Shown here: positions 18,294 to 26,189 of the stretch, piece by piece
Position numbering within the stretch: the first letter of the stretch is position 1
Layout of the letters: each line of letters opens with the position of its first letter
Source: Elusimicrobiota bacterium
GTDB lineage: Bacteria; Elusimicrobiota; Elusimicrobia; Elusimicrobiales; Elusimicrobiaceae
Assembly (NCBI GenBank): GCA_031262415.1
Contig: JAISHT010000058.1
Coordinates: 1-35,911 of the forward strand
Reading direction: 5' to 3'
Length of the DNA stretch: 35,911 nucleotides
The notes under the pieces: generated by a model
Databases searched by the model: none
Told to the model about the DNA's origin: nothing
The model's input: only the letters and a program-made list of their open reading frames with translations
Made by a program: the position numbers and the translations under genes

Positions 18294-20684
18294 ATGGAAA
18301 GAAAGCTTAAAGATTTTACTTCTTTATCCGCCTCGGCTTTATGCGCTTTGCAGGGCAATTGCGGTTGGAGTTTGTGCGAAGCCGAAATGTTAGCGGCGCA
18401 AAAATATTTTAAAACTATTGGCCGCGCGCCGACGCAGGCTGAAATGGAAACAGTAGCGCAAACTTGGTCTGAGCATTGCAAACATAAAACTTTTAACGAC
18501 CCTATTTCCTTTCAAAACGGCAATAAAAAAGAACTTATTAAAGAGGGCCTTTTTAAAAGCACGGTTTATAAAGCTACAAAAAAATTAAATAAGAAATGGT
18601 GCCTTTCCGTCTTCAAAGATAATGCCGGCGTAATTGAATTTGGCAAAGATAAAAAATGGGCGCTAGCCTTTAAGGCGGAAACGCACAATCACCCTTGCGC
18701 AGTTGAGCCTTACGGCGGGGCGGAAACTGGCGTCGGTGGCGTTGTGCGCGATATTTTAGGCGTTGGCCTTGGCGCAAAACCCGTTGTAAATACAGATATT
18801 TTTTGCTTTGCGCCGCCAAATTATTCCAAAAAATTACCGCCTGCCGCTTTGCACCCAAAACGCATTATCAACGGCGTTATTGACGGCGTGCGTGATTATG
18901 GCAACCGCCTAGGCATTCCAACGGCGGCCGGCGCAGTTTGGTACGATGATGACTTTGCTCTTAATCCTTTAGTATTTGTCGGCACTATTGGCATAATGCC
19001 AACTTGGGCCGTGCATAAAAAAGTTTATCCGGGCGATTTAGTCGTGGCTATCGGCGGCAGAACTGGGCGGGACGGGCTGCACGGCGCAACATTTTCTAGC
19101 GCAGTTATTGAAGACGCTAGCGAAGTATCCGCAGTGCAAATAGGCCACGCCATTAACGAAAAAAAGGTTTTAGACGCCATGATGAAATTGCAAGCCAAAA
19201 AACTTTATAGAGCCGTTACCGATTGCGGCGCAGGCGGGTTTTCCTCCGCCATTGGCGAGCTTGGCAGCGAGTGCGGCGTTAATATAGACCTTAAAAAAGC
19301 CATTTTGAAAGAGTCAAAAATACAGCCTTGGGAAATTTGGGTTTCGGAATCACAAGAGCGTATGATACTTTGCGTGCCGCCCAAAAACTTAAAAGCGGTT
19401 GAAAAAATCCTAAAAGCGGAAGATTGCGAATATGCCGTCTTAGGTAAATTTACCAAAACAAATAAACTTGAAGTTTATTTTGGCAAAGATAAAATTGTTG
19501 ATTTGGATAATTATTTCCTCCACGGCGGCGTGCCTAAAATTGTGCGCCGCGCCATTTGGCAAACGCCAAAACTTAAAGCCTCCAAACTTAATTTGCCCGC
19601 CAAAAAATACGGCGAACTTTTGCAAAAATGCTTAGCCAATTTAAACGCCTGTTCTAGAGAAGCCATTATCCGCCAATACGACCACGAAGTGCAAGGCGGC
19701 ACGGTGGTAAAGCCATTGCAAGGCATTAAACACGACGGCCCGGGCGACGCTTCCGTTATTTGGCCTGTAAGCGCAACGGGCAATCAAAAAGATTTCAACG
19801 GTTTTGCGGTTTCACACGGCATTAATCCGGAAATTGGCAAGAGCGACCCATATCAAATGGCTCTTAATTGCTGCGACGAGGCCGTGCGTAATTTGCTTTG
19901 CGTTGGGGCAGATATTAATAAAACCGCTTTCCTAGATAATTTCTGCTGGGGTAGCCCGGAAAACCCCAAACTTATGGGTGCGTTAGTTTTAACGGCCAAA
20001 GGCTGCTACGACGGGGCATTAGCTTACGGCGCGCCGTTTATATCGGGCAAAGATAGTTTTTACAATCAAAGTAAAGACGCCGCTGGCAAAGATTTGCCCG
20101 TGCCATCAACCATTTTAATTTCAGCAACTGCGCCTGTTTATGATGTGCGCCGCGCCATAACAATGGATTTAAAAGAAGCAGGCAATGACTTATATATTGT
20201 CGGCCTAACTAAGGACGAACTTGGCCGCTCAACCGCCGCCCAAATACTTGGCATAAAAGATACTTTTGTCCCGGTAGTTGACGCAAAATCAGCTTTAGCG
20301 GCATACAAAAAAATATACGGAGCAATGCAAAAAGGTTTAATTAAAACCGCTCACGATTTAAGCCAAGGCGGGCTTGCTGGCGCGCTAGCGGAAATGGCTT
20401 TTAGCGGCGGGCTTGGCGCAGAAATCAACTTAAACGCTTTGCCTTGCAAAGGCAAACTTTCAGACGGCCAAAAGCTGTTTAGCGAAAGCGCTAGCCGCAT
20501 AATACTTGAAGCCAGCCCAAAAGACGCGGCGGCAATTTCCAAAGCATTAAAAGGCAGCGTTTTTGTAAAAATAGGCAAAGTGTCTGAGGGCAAAAAACTT
20601 GTAGTAAAATACGGCAAAAAAGAAATAATTGCCCAGGATATTAACAAGCTTAAAAAAAGCTGGCAGAGCACAGCGGTTATGTAA
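18294..20684 (+). CDS. purL: Phosphoribosylformylglycinamidine synthase subunit PurL
   Basis: AQTWSEHCKHKTF, KAETHNHPCAVEPYGGAETGVGGVVRDILG, ISGKDSFYNQ. Confidence 0.96.
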   Translation: MERKLKDFTSLSASALCALQGNCGWSLCEAEMLAAQKYFKTIGRAPTQAEMETVAQTWSEHCKHKTFNDPISFQNGNKKELIKEGLFKSTVYKATKKLNKKWCLSVFKDNAGVIEFGKDKKWALAFKAETHNHPCAVEPYGGAETGVGGVVRDILGVGLGAKPVVNTDIFCFAPPNYSKKLPPAALHPKRIINGVIDGVRDYGNRLGIPTAAGAVWYDDDFALNPLVFVGTIGIMPTWAVHKKVYPGDLVVAIGGRTGRDGLHGATFSSAVIEDASEVSAVQIGHAINEKKVLDAMMKLQAKKLYRAVTDCGAGGFSSAIGELGSECGVNIDLKKAILKESKIQPWEIWVSESQERMILCVPPKNLKAVEKILKAEDCEYAVLGKFTKTNKLEVYFGKDKIVDLDNYFLHGGVPKIVRRAIWQTPKLKASKLNLPAKKYGELLQKCLANLNACSREAIIRQYDHEVQGGTVVKPLQGIKHDGPGDASVIWPVSATGNQKDFNGFAVSHGINPEIGKSDPYQMALNCCDEAVRNLLCVGADINKTAFLDNFCWGSPENPKLMGALVLTAKGCYDGALAYGAPFISGKDSFYNQSKDAAGKDLPVPSTILISATAPVYDVRRAITMDLKEAGNDLYIVGLTKDELGRSTAAQILGIKDTFVPVVDAKSALAAYKKIYGAMQKGLIKTAHDLSQGGLAGALAEMAFSGGLGAEINLNALPCKGKLSDGQKLFSESASRIILEASPKDAAAISKALKGSVFVKIGKVSEGKKLVVKYGKKEIIAQDINKLKKSWQSTAVM

Positions 20685-20724
20685 AGTTGTTTTTACAAAC
20701 ATTAATAAAAATTTGGGAGTTTAT

Positions 20725-21477
20725 ATGAAAAAGAAAGCTAAAGCTTTAGTTGTTAGAACAGCGGGCATAAATTGCGATATTGAAACAAAACTTGCGCTAG
20801 AAAAAGCAGGCGCAGTAGCCGAGCTTATTCATACTAATGAAATAACTTCAGGCAAAACAAAAATATTAAATTATGATATTTTAATTTTCCCCGGCGGATT
20901 TTCTTACGGCGATGATATTGCCGGCGGTAAAATATGGTCTGTTCATATTGATAAGGTTTACGCAGATGTAAAAAAGTTTATTGATTCTGGCCGCCCGGTT
21001 ATGGGTATTTGCAATGGCTTTCAAGTTTTAACAAAACTTGGTTTCTTGCCAGAAAGTAAAGATAAAAAACAAACCGCAAGTTTAACTTTTAACGATAGCG
21101 GCGTCTTTATAGATAAATGGGTGGAGCTTAAAGTTAATAAAAACAGCCCGTGTATCTTTACTAAAAATCTTAACGACATTATAGAATTGCCCATAGCCCA
21201 CGGCGAAGGCAAAATAGTTATTGACGATAAAACAGTTTTAGAAGAGCTCAAAAAAAATAATTATATCCCGCTTACTTATGTAGATAATCCAAACGGCAGC
21301 GTGCTTGATATTGCCGGCGTTTGCAATAAACGGGGCAATTGTTTTGGCCTTATGCCTCACCCCGAGCGTTATGCAAGCCCGCTTCATCACCCGTCTTGGA
21401 CAAGGCCGCAAATGCAAAAAGTAAAAGCCGCAGGCCTAGAGTTCTTTAAAAATGCGGTAGAGTATTTAAAAGATTAA
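20725..21477 (+). CDS. purQ: Phosphoribosylformylglycinamidine synthase glutaminase subunit PurQ
   Basis: FPGGFSYGDDIAGGKIW, GICNGFQVL nucleophile, GLMPHPERYASP. Start set at Met 20725 with SD gggag. Confidence 0.95.
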   Translation: MKKKAKALVVRTAGINCDIETKLALEKAGAVAELIHTNEITSGKTKILNYDILIFPGGFSYGDDIAGGKIWSVHIDKVYADVKKFIDSGRPVMGICNGFQVLTKLGFLPESKDKKQTASLTFNDSGVFIDKWVELKVNKNSPCIFTKNLNDIIELPIAHGEGKIVIDDKTVLEELKKNNYIPLTYVDNPNGSVLDIAGVCNKRGNCFGLMPHPERYASPLHHPSWTRPQMQKVKAAGLEFFKNAVEYLKD

Positions 21478-21513
21478 AAAATAATTTACTTGTAATATAT
21501 AAACGGAGGATAT

Positions 21514-22890
21514 GTGGGCGGTATAATAGGCATACAAGGCAAAAAAAATGCGGCGGAGTTAACGCAAATTGGCTTGTTCTCGCTTCAACATCGTGGGCAA
21601 GAATCTTGCGGAATAGCGGCCTATGACGCAAAGGCAAAAATATTTAATGCGCATAAAAGCAGCGGTTTAGTTTCGCACGCTTTCCCGGCCGATATTTTAG
21701 CCCAGCTTCAAGGGCAAAGCGCTATTGGCCATGTTCGCTACCCAACCTCAGGCGCAAAGTTTGGATTGCAAGACGCTCAGCCATTTGTCTTTCGCTCGCT
21801 TCTTGGCGATATTGCCATTGCTTTAAGCGGCAATATTATTAATGTTGAGCCTCTGCTAGAAAAAATGCGCAAAAGGGGCGCAATACTTCAACACTCTTCA
21901 GAAACAGAGCTTATTATCCATCTAATTGCTCAAGAACGTAGCGGCTTTGAGCCCGCTATAAAAAAAGCTTTGCGGCAAATAGAAGGCGGCTTTAGCGCAG
22001 TTATGTTGTTTGGCGATAAATTAATAGCTTTCCGTGATCCAAACGGAATTCGTCCCCTAGTGCTTGGCAAAAAAGATAATACTTATATGGTTTCCTCCGA
22101 AACCGCCGCAATAGAAGTTATGGGCGGCAAGTATCTGCGTGATATTAAACCTGCCGAGCTGATAATAATTGAAGACGGCAAACTTAAAACAAGTTTTTAT
22201 ACAAAGCCCGCAAAAACGCATAATTGTATTTTTGAGCAGGTTTATCTCTCCCGTCCCGATTCTGTTATTCGTGGGCATTCTGTAGCAGATGCTCGTATGG
22301 AAATGGGCAAAAAGTTAGCCCGTCAAATGCAAGGCATAAAGGCTGATTTAGTTATGCCTGTGCCCGATTCTGGCATTTTTGCCGCCTTAGGTTTTGCAAA
22401 AGAATCAGGCTTACCTTTTGAAATGGGACTGGTTAGAAATCACTATATGGGCCGCTCTTTCTTAAAAAGCGTGCAAAATATGCGCGAGCAAGTTGTAAGG
22501 CTGAAACTTCTGCCAATTTTTGATATTGTGCGCGGCAAAGATATTATTTTAGTGGACGATTCCTTAGTGCGTGGCACAACGGCTAAACAGCTTATTAAAA
22601 TTTTAAAGGAACACGGCGCGCGTAAAGTGCATTTTGCCGTTACCAGCCCGCCAATTGTCGCCCCGTGCTTTTACGGTATAAATACGCCAAGCCAAAAAGA
22701 ACTTATTGCTTGCACTCACACCCATGAGCAAATTAAAGAAGAGCTTGGCGTTGAAACTATGACTTTTATTACGCAGGAAAATGCCGCAGTAGCTTGCGGC
22801 GCAAAAGAAGGGCCCGCTGGATATTGCAACTCTTGCTTTACGGGTAAATATATAAGTAAAATTTCAAAAGAAACTATGGATAAAAGATGA
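21514..22890 (+). CDS. purF: Amidophosphoribosyltransferase PurF (Fe-S type, glutaminase nucleophile apparently missing)
   Basis: LQHRGQESCGIAAYD, GHVRYPTSG, ILVDDSLVRGTTAKQLI; GTG start after SD ggagga; N-terminus reads MGGIIGI. Confidence 0.93.
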   Translation: MGGIIGIQGKKNAAELTQIGLFSLQHRGQESCGIAAYDAKAKIFNAHKSSGLVSHAFPADILAQLQGQSAIGHVRYPTSGAKFGLQDAQPFVFRSLLGDIAIALSGNIINVEPLLEKMRKRGAILQHSSETELIIHLIAQERSGFEPAIKKALRQIEGGFSAVMLFGDKLIAFRDPNGIRPLVLGKKDNTYMVSSETAAIEVMGGKYLRDIKPAELIIIEDGKLKTSFYTKPAKTHNCIFEQVYLSRPDSVIRGHSVADARMEMGKKLARQMQGIKADLVMPVPDSGIFAALGFAKESGLPFEMGLVRNHYMGRSFLKSVQNMREQVVRLKLLPIFDIVRGKDIILVDDSLVRGTTAKQLIKILKEHGARKVHFAVTSPPIVAPCFYGINTPSQKELIACTHTHEQIKEELGVETMTFITQENAAVACGAKEGPAGYCNSCFTGKYISKISKETMDKR

Positions 22891-24146
22891 AGATACTTGT
22901 TATAGGCACAGCAGGCAGAGAGCACGCTTTAGCGTGGAAATTAGCACAAAGCCCAAAGGCTACGCTAGTTTACACTTCTGTTATGGCGGCGGCCTCACTA
23001 GAGCAGGGCGGAAAAATAAAATTTAACCCTGCCGATATTAGCACAAACGATAAAGTTATTGCTTTTTGCCAAGCAGAGGCAATTGACCTTGTTGTAATAG
23101 GGCCCGAGGCTCCTCTTGCAGCGGGGCTAGCGGACGCTTTACGCCAAGTTGGCATAAAAGTTTTTGGCGCAGTTAAAGCGGGAGCAATGCTTGAGTCTTC
23201 AAAAGAATATTCCAAAAAATTTATGGATAAATATTTTATCCCAACAGCGGCCTATAAAAGTTTTACCGACGCAGACGAGGCTTTAAAATATATTGAAACT
23301 TTAACCCCGCCAATTGTAATTAAGGCCGATGGACTGGCCGCAGGCAAAGGCGTTAATATTTGCCTTAGCAAAGAAAATGCCGCAAAAACTATAAACGATT
23401 TTATGGTGGAAGGAGTGTTTGGCGGCAGCGGCAGTAAAGTTGTTGTGGAAGAATTCCTTGAAGGCCGTGAGGCCAGCATAATAGCTTTTATTGACGGCGA
23501 TACTTACAAAACTATGCCTGTTAGCCGCGACCATAAAAGACTGCTGGACGGCGACCTTGGCCCGAACACCGGCGGCATGGGCGTATACTCGCCCGTTTTG
23601 GATATAACAGAAGAAGATATTGATTTTATAAGAGAGCATGTTTTTGATAAAGCCATAAAAGGCCTTAAAGCCGAGGGCGTGGATTATTGCGGCATTTTAT
23701 ACGCCGGCATAATGAAAGGCCCCAAAGGCATTAATGTGCTTGAGTTTAATGCAAGATCCGGCGACCCTGAAACTCAGGCTATTTTACCGCTCTTAGAGCA
23801 GGATTTGCTTGAGCTTATTTTGGCTTGCGTAAATAAAAATCTAAAAGATTTTGCCCTGTCAGCTATTAATAAAACTTCTGTTTGCATTACTTTGGCGGGG
23901 CGAGATTACCCCGTTAGCGGCAGTAAGGGGCTAGAAATTACTGGTCTAGACAAAGTGCAAGACGTTTTAGTCTTCCACGCTGGAACCAAGTTAGAAAATG
24001 GTAAAACATATACAAACGGCGGCCGTGTTTTAAGCGTGGTTGCCTTGGGCGAAAACTTGGCCGATGCTCGCCAAAAAGCCTACGCAGAAATTGCAAAAAT
24101 TAATTTTGACGGTATGCAATATCGCCGTGATATAGGAGAAGAATAA
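22887..24146 (+). CDS. purD: Phosphoribosylamine-glycine ligase
   Basis: AGREHALAWKLAQSP, IKADGLAAGKGV, GPNTGGMGVYSP, FNARSGDPETQ. Confidence 0.95.
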   Translation: MKILVIGTAGREHALAWKLAQSPKATLVYTSVMAAASLEQGGKIKFNPADISTNDKVIAFCQAEAIDLVVIGPEAPLAAGLADALRQVGIKVFGAVKAGAMLESSKEYSKKFMDKYFIPTAAYKSFTDADEALKYIETLTPPIVIKADGLAAGKGVNICLSKENAAKTINDFMVEGVFGGSGSKVVVEEFLEGREASIIAFIDGDTYKTMPVSRDHKRLLDGDLGPNTGGMGVYSPVLDITEEDIDFIREHVFDKAIKGLKAEGVDYCGILYAGIMKGPKGINVLEFNARSGDPETQAILPLLEQDLLELILACVNKNLKDFALSAINKTSVCITLAGRDYPVSGSKGLEITGLDKVQDVLVFHAGTKLENGKTYTNGGRVLSVVALGENLADARQKAYAEIAKINFDGMQYRRDIGEE

Positions 24147-24148
24147 AT

Positions 24149-24619
24149 ATGAAAAAAGCGCAAGTTTTAATTTTAATGGGCAGCGATAGCGATATGCCTA
24201 TTATGCAAAAAGCTCAGGAAGTTTTAAATGATTTTGGCGTAAACAGCGCAGTTAAAATTTGCTCGGCTCATCGCTCTCCAAATTTTTTGCATAAATTAAT
24301 GGAAGAATATAAAGACGCAGATGTTTTTATTGCCGGCGCAGGTATGGCGGCGCATTTGGCGGGCGTTGTACGTAGTTTAACAGTAAAGCCTGTTATAGGC
24401 GTGCCTTTAAACAGCGGCGCATTAAAAGGCGTTGACGCATTGCTAAGCACCGTTCAAATGCCTAGCGGTATGCCGGTAGCCACAGTTGCAATAGACGGCG
24501 CAAAAAACGCAGGCTTTTTAGCCTTGCAAATTTTAGCATTAAACGACGCAGCCCTTACGCAAAAACTTGCAGATTACAGGGTCAAGATGGAAAATGATGT
24601 TATAGGTAAAAACAAATAG
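24149..24619 (+). CDS. purE: 5-(carboxyamino)imidazole ribonucleotide mutase
   Basis: LMGSDSDMPIMQKA, CSAHRSPNFL, IAGAGMAAHLAGVV, QMPSGMPVATVAI. Confidence 0.95.
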   Translation: MKKAQVLILMGSDSDMPIMQKAQEVLNDFGVNSAVKICSAHRSPNFLHKLMEEYKDADVFIAGAGMAAHLAGVVRSLTVKPVIGVPLNSGALKGVDALLSTVQMPSGMPVATVAIDGAKNAGFLALQILALNDAALTQKLADYRVKMENDVIGKNK

Positions 24620-24631
24620 GAGCTATTTAAA

Positions 24632-25591
24632 ATGTCCACTTACAAAAAAGCAGGCGTAGATATAATTTTAGGCGATAAATTTGCAGATTTTATTGCAACA
24701 AAAGCAAAAGGTATAGGCGGATTTGCCGGCCTTTACCCATTGCCAATTAATAAAGAATACAGCCTTGTCGGCTCAACAGACGGCGTTGGCACAAAACTTA
24801 AACTTGCCTTTATTTTAAATAAGCACGATACTATTGGCATAGATTTGGTGGCTATGTGCGTTAATGATTTGGTTGTTTGCGGAGCAACGCCGCTTTTCTT
24901 TTTAGATTACTATGCAACTGGTAAATTAGATTTAGCGACATCTAAAAAAATTATCAGCGGTATTTTGGACGGTTGCAAACAAGCAAATTGCGCCTTAATC
25001 GGCGGGGAAACGGCCGAAATGCCCGGTTTTTATCAAAAAGGCGAATATGATTTGGCGGGCTTTTCCGTAGGCATAGTAAAAAATAGCGAGCTTATTGACG
25101 GACGCAAAATTAAAGCGGGCGATGTTTTGCTTGCGCTGCCTTCAAGCGGATTTCATAGTAATGGGTTTTCTTTGGTGCGTAATGTTTTTGCAAAAGAATT
25201 AAAAAAATACGCTAAACAACTAATCACGCCTACTAGAATTTATGTTAAAGATATTTTAAAACTTAAAGCCGGCCTTGCTAAAACTAAAAAAGAAATTTTA
25301 GGTATGGCTCATATCACGGGTTCGGGTTTGCCGGGCAATGTCCCACGCTTTTTACCCAAAAATGTTGCCGCTGTTTTAGATACTAAAACTTGGCAAGCGC
25401 CCTCTATAATTAAAACTTTACAGAAAAAGGGTAAAGTATCTGATAAAGATATGTATGATACTTTCAATATGGGCCTTGGTATGGTTATTTGCGTTAAAAA
25501 AGACGCTGTTGCTAGCGCAAAGAAAATTTTGCCTGAATTAATAGAAGTTGGTTATATAACAAAAGGTAAACAGGAAGTTATTTTAAAATAA
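24632..25591 (+). CDS. purM: Phosphoribosylformylglycinamidine cyclo-ligase
   Basis: TYKKAGVDI, GSTDGVGTKLKLA, IGGETAEMPGFY, HITGSGLPGNVPR. Confidence 0.96.
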   Translation: MSTYKKAGVDIILGDKFADFIATKAKGIGGFAGLYPLPINKEYSLVGSTDGVGTKLKLAFILNKHDTIGIDLVAMCVNDLVVCGATPLFFLDYYATGKLDLATSKKIISGILDGCKQANCALIGGETAEMPGFYQKGEYDLAGFSVGIVKNSELIDGRKIKAGDVLLALPSSGFHSNGFSLVRNVFAKELKKYAKQLITPTRIYVKDILKLKAGLAKTKKEILGMAHITGSGLPGNVPRFLPKNVAAVLDTKTWQAPSIIKTLQKKGKVSDKDMYDTFNMGLGMVICVKKDAVASAKKILPELIEVGYITKGKQEVILK

Positions 25592-25612
25592 ACATTTTAA
25601 AATAAAGATAAA

Positions 25613-26158
25613 ATGAAAAAAATAATAGTTTTCGCCTCAGGCAGCGGGAGCAACTTTCAAGCGCTAGCGGAGGCTTGCCAAAATAGTAAAAAAGAGAGCA
25701 TTGTTTTACTTGTAGCCTCAAAAAAAGGAATAGGGGCTATAGAAAAAGCAAAAAACTTTAATATACCTGTTTTCATTGAGGCTAGCGGCGATTTAACCGA
25801 AGAGCTTAAAAAATTTAAGCCAGATTTAATTTGCCTAGCCGGCTATTTAAAAAAGATACCGCCAAGCATTTTAGCTCTTTGTCCTATTATGAATATACAC
25901 CCCGCCCTGCTGCCAAAATACGGCGGCAAAGGTATGCACGGGATATATGTGCACGAGGCGGTTTTAAAAAGTGGAGATAAAATAAGCGGCGCAACGGTTC
26001 ATTTTATAGATGAAGAATATGATAAAGGCAAAATAATTTTGCAAAAAAGCGCGCCTGTTTTGGCGGGCGATACGCCGCAAACTTTGGCTAAACGGGTATT
26101 AGAGGTGGAGCATCAAATTTACCCAGCCGCCGTTAAAGAATTTTTTGAAAATAATTAA
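25613..26158 (+). CDS. purN: Phosphoribosylglycinamide formyltransferase
   Basis: ASGSGSNFQAL, MNIHPALLPKYGGKGMHG, VHFIDEEYDKGKIILQ. Confidence 0.95.
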   Translation: MKKIIVFASGSGSNFQALAEACQNSKKESIVLLVASKKGIGAIEKAKNFNIPVFIEASGDLTEELKKFKPDLICLAGYLKKIPPSILALCPIMNIHPALLPKYGGKGMHGIYVHEAVLKSGDKISGATVHFIDEEYDKGKIILQKSAPVLAGDTPQTLAKRVLEVEHQIYPAAVKEFFENN

Positions 26159-26189
26159 ATTTTGAAAAATAATTAAAAGAGGTTTTTAA

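Noticed and set aside
20629-20724. PurQ ORF start at 20629
   Set aside because: Overlaps the end of purL out of frame; Met 20725 has a SD and matches the PurQ N-terminus.
21511-21525. PurF Cys loss explained as a frameshift from ATG at 21512
   Set aside because: ATG at 21512 leads to TAA after three more codons; a 2-nt deletion would restore MCGIIGI. However the independent ALSGN and SETE changes make a pure sequencing-error explanation less likely, so the finding was kept and read checking advised.
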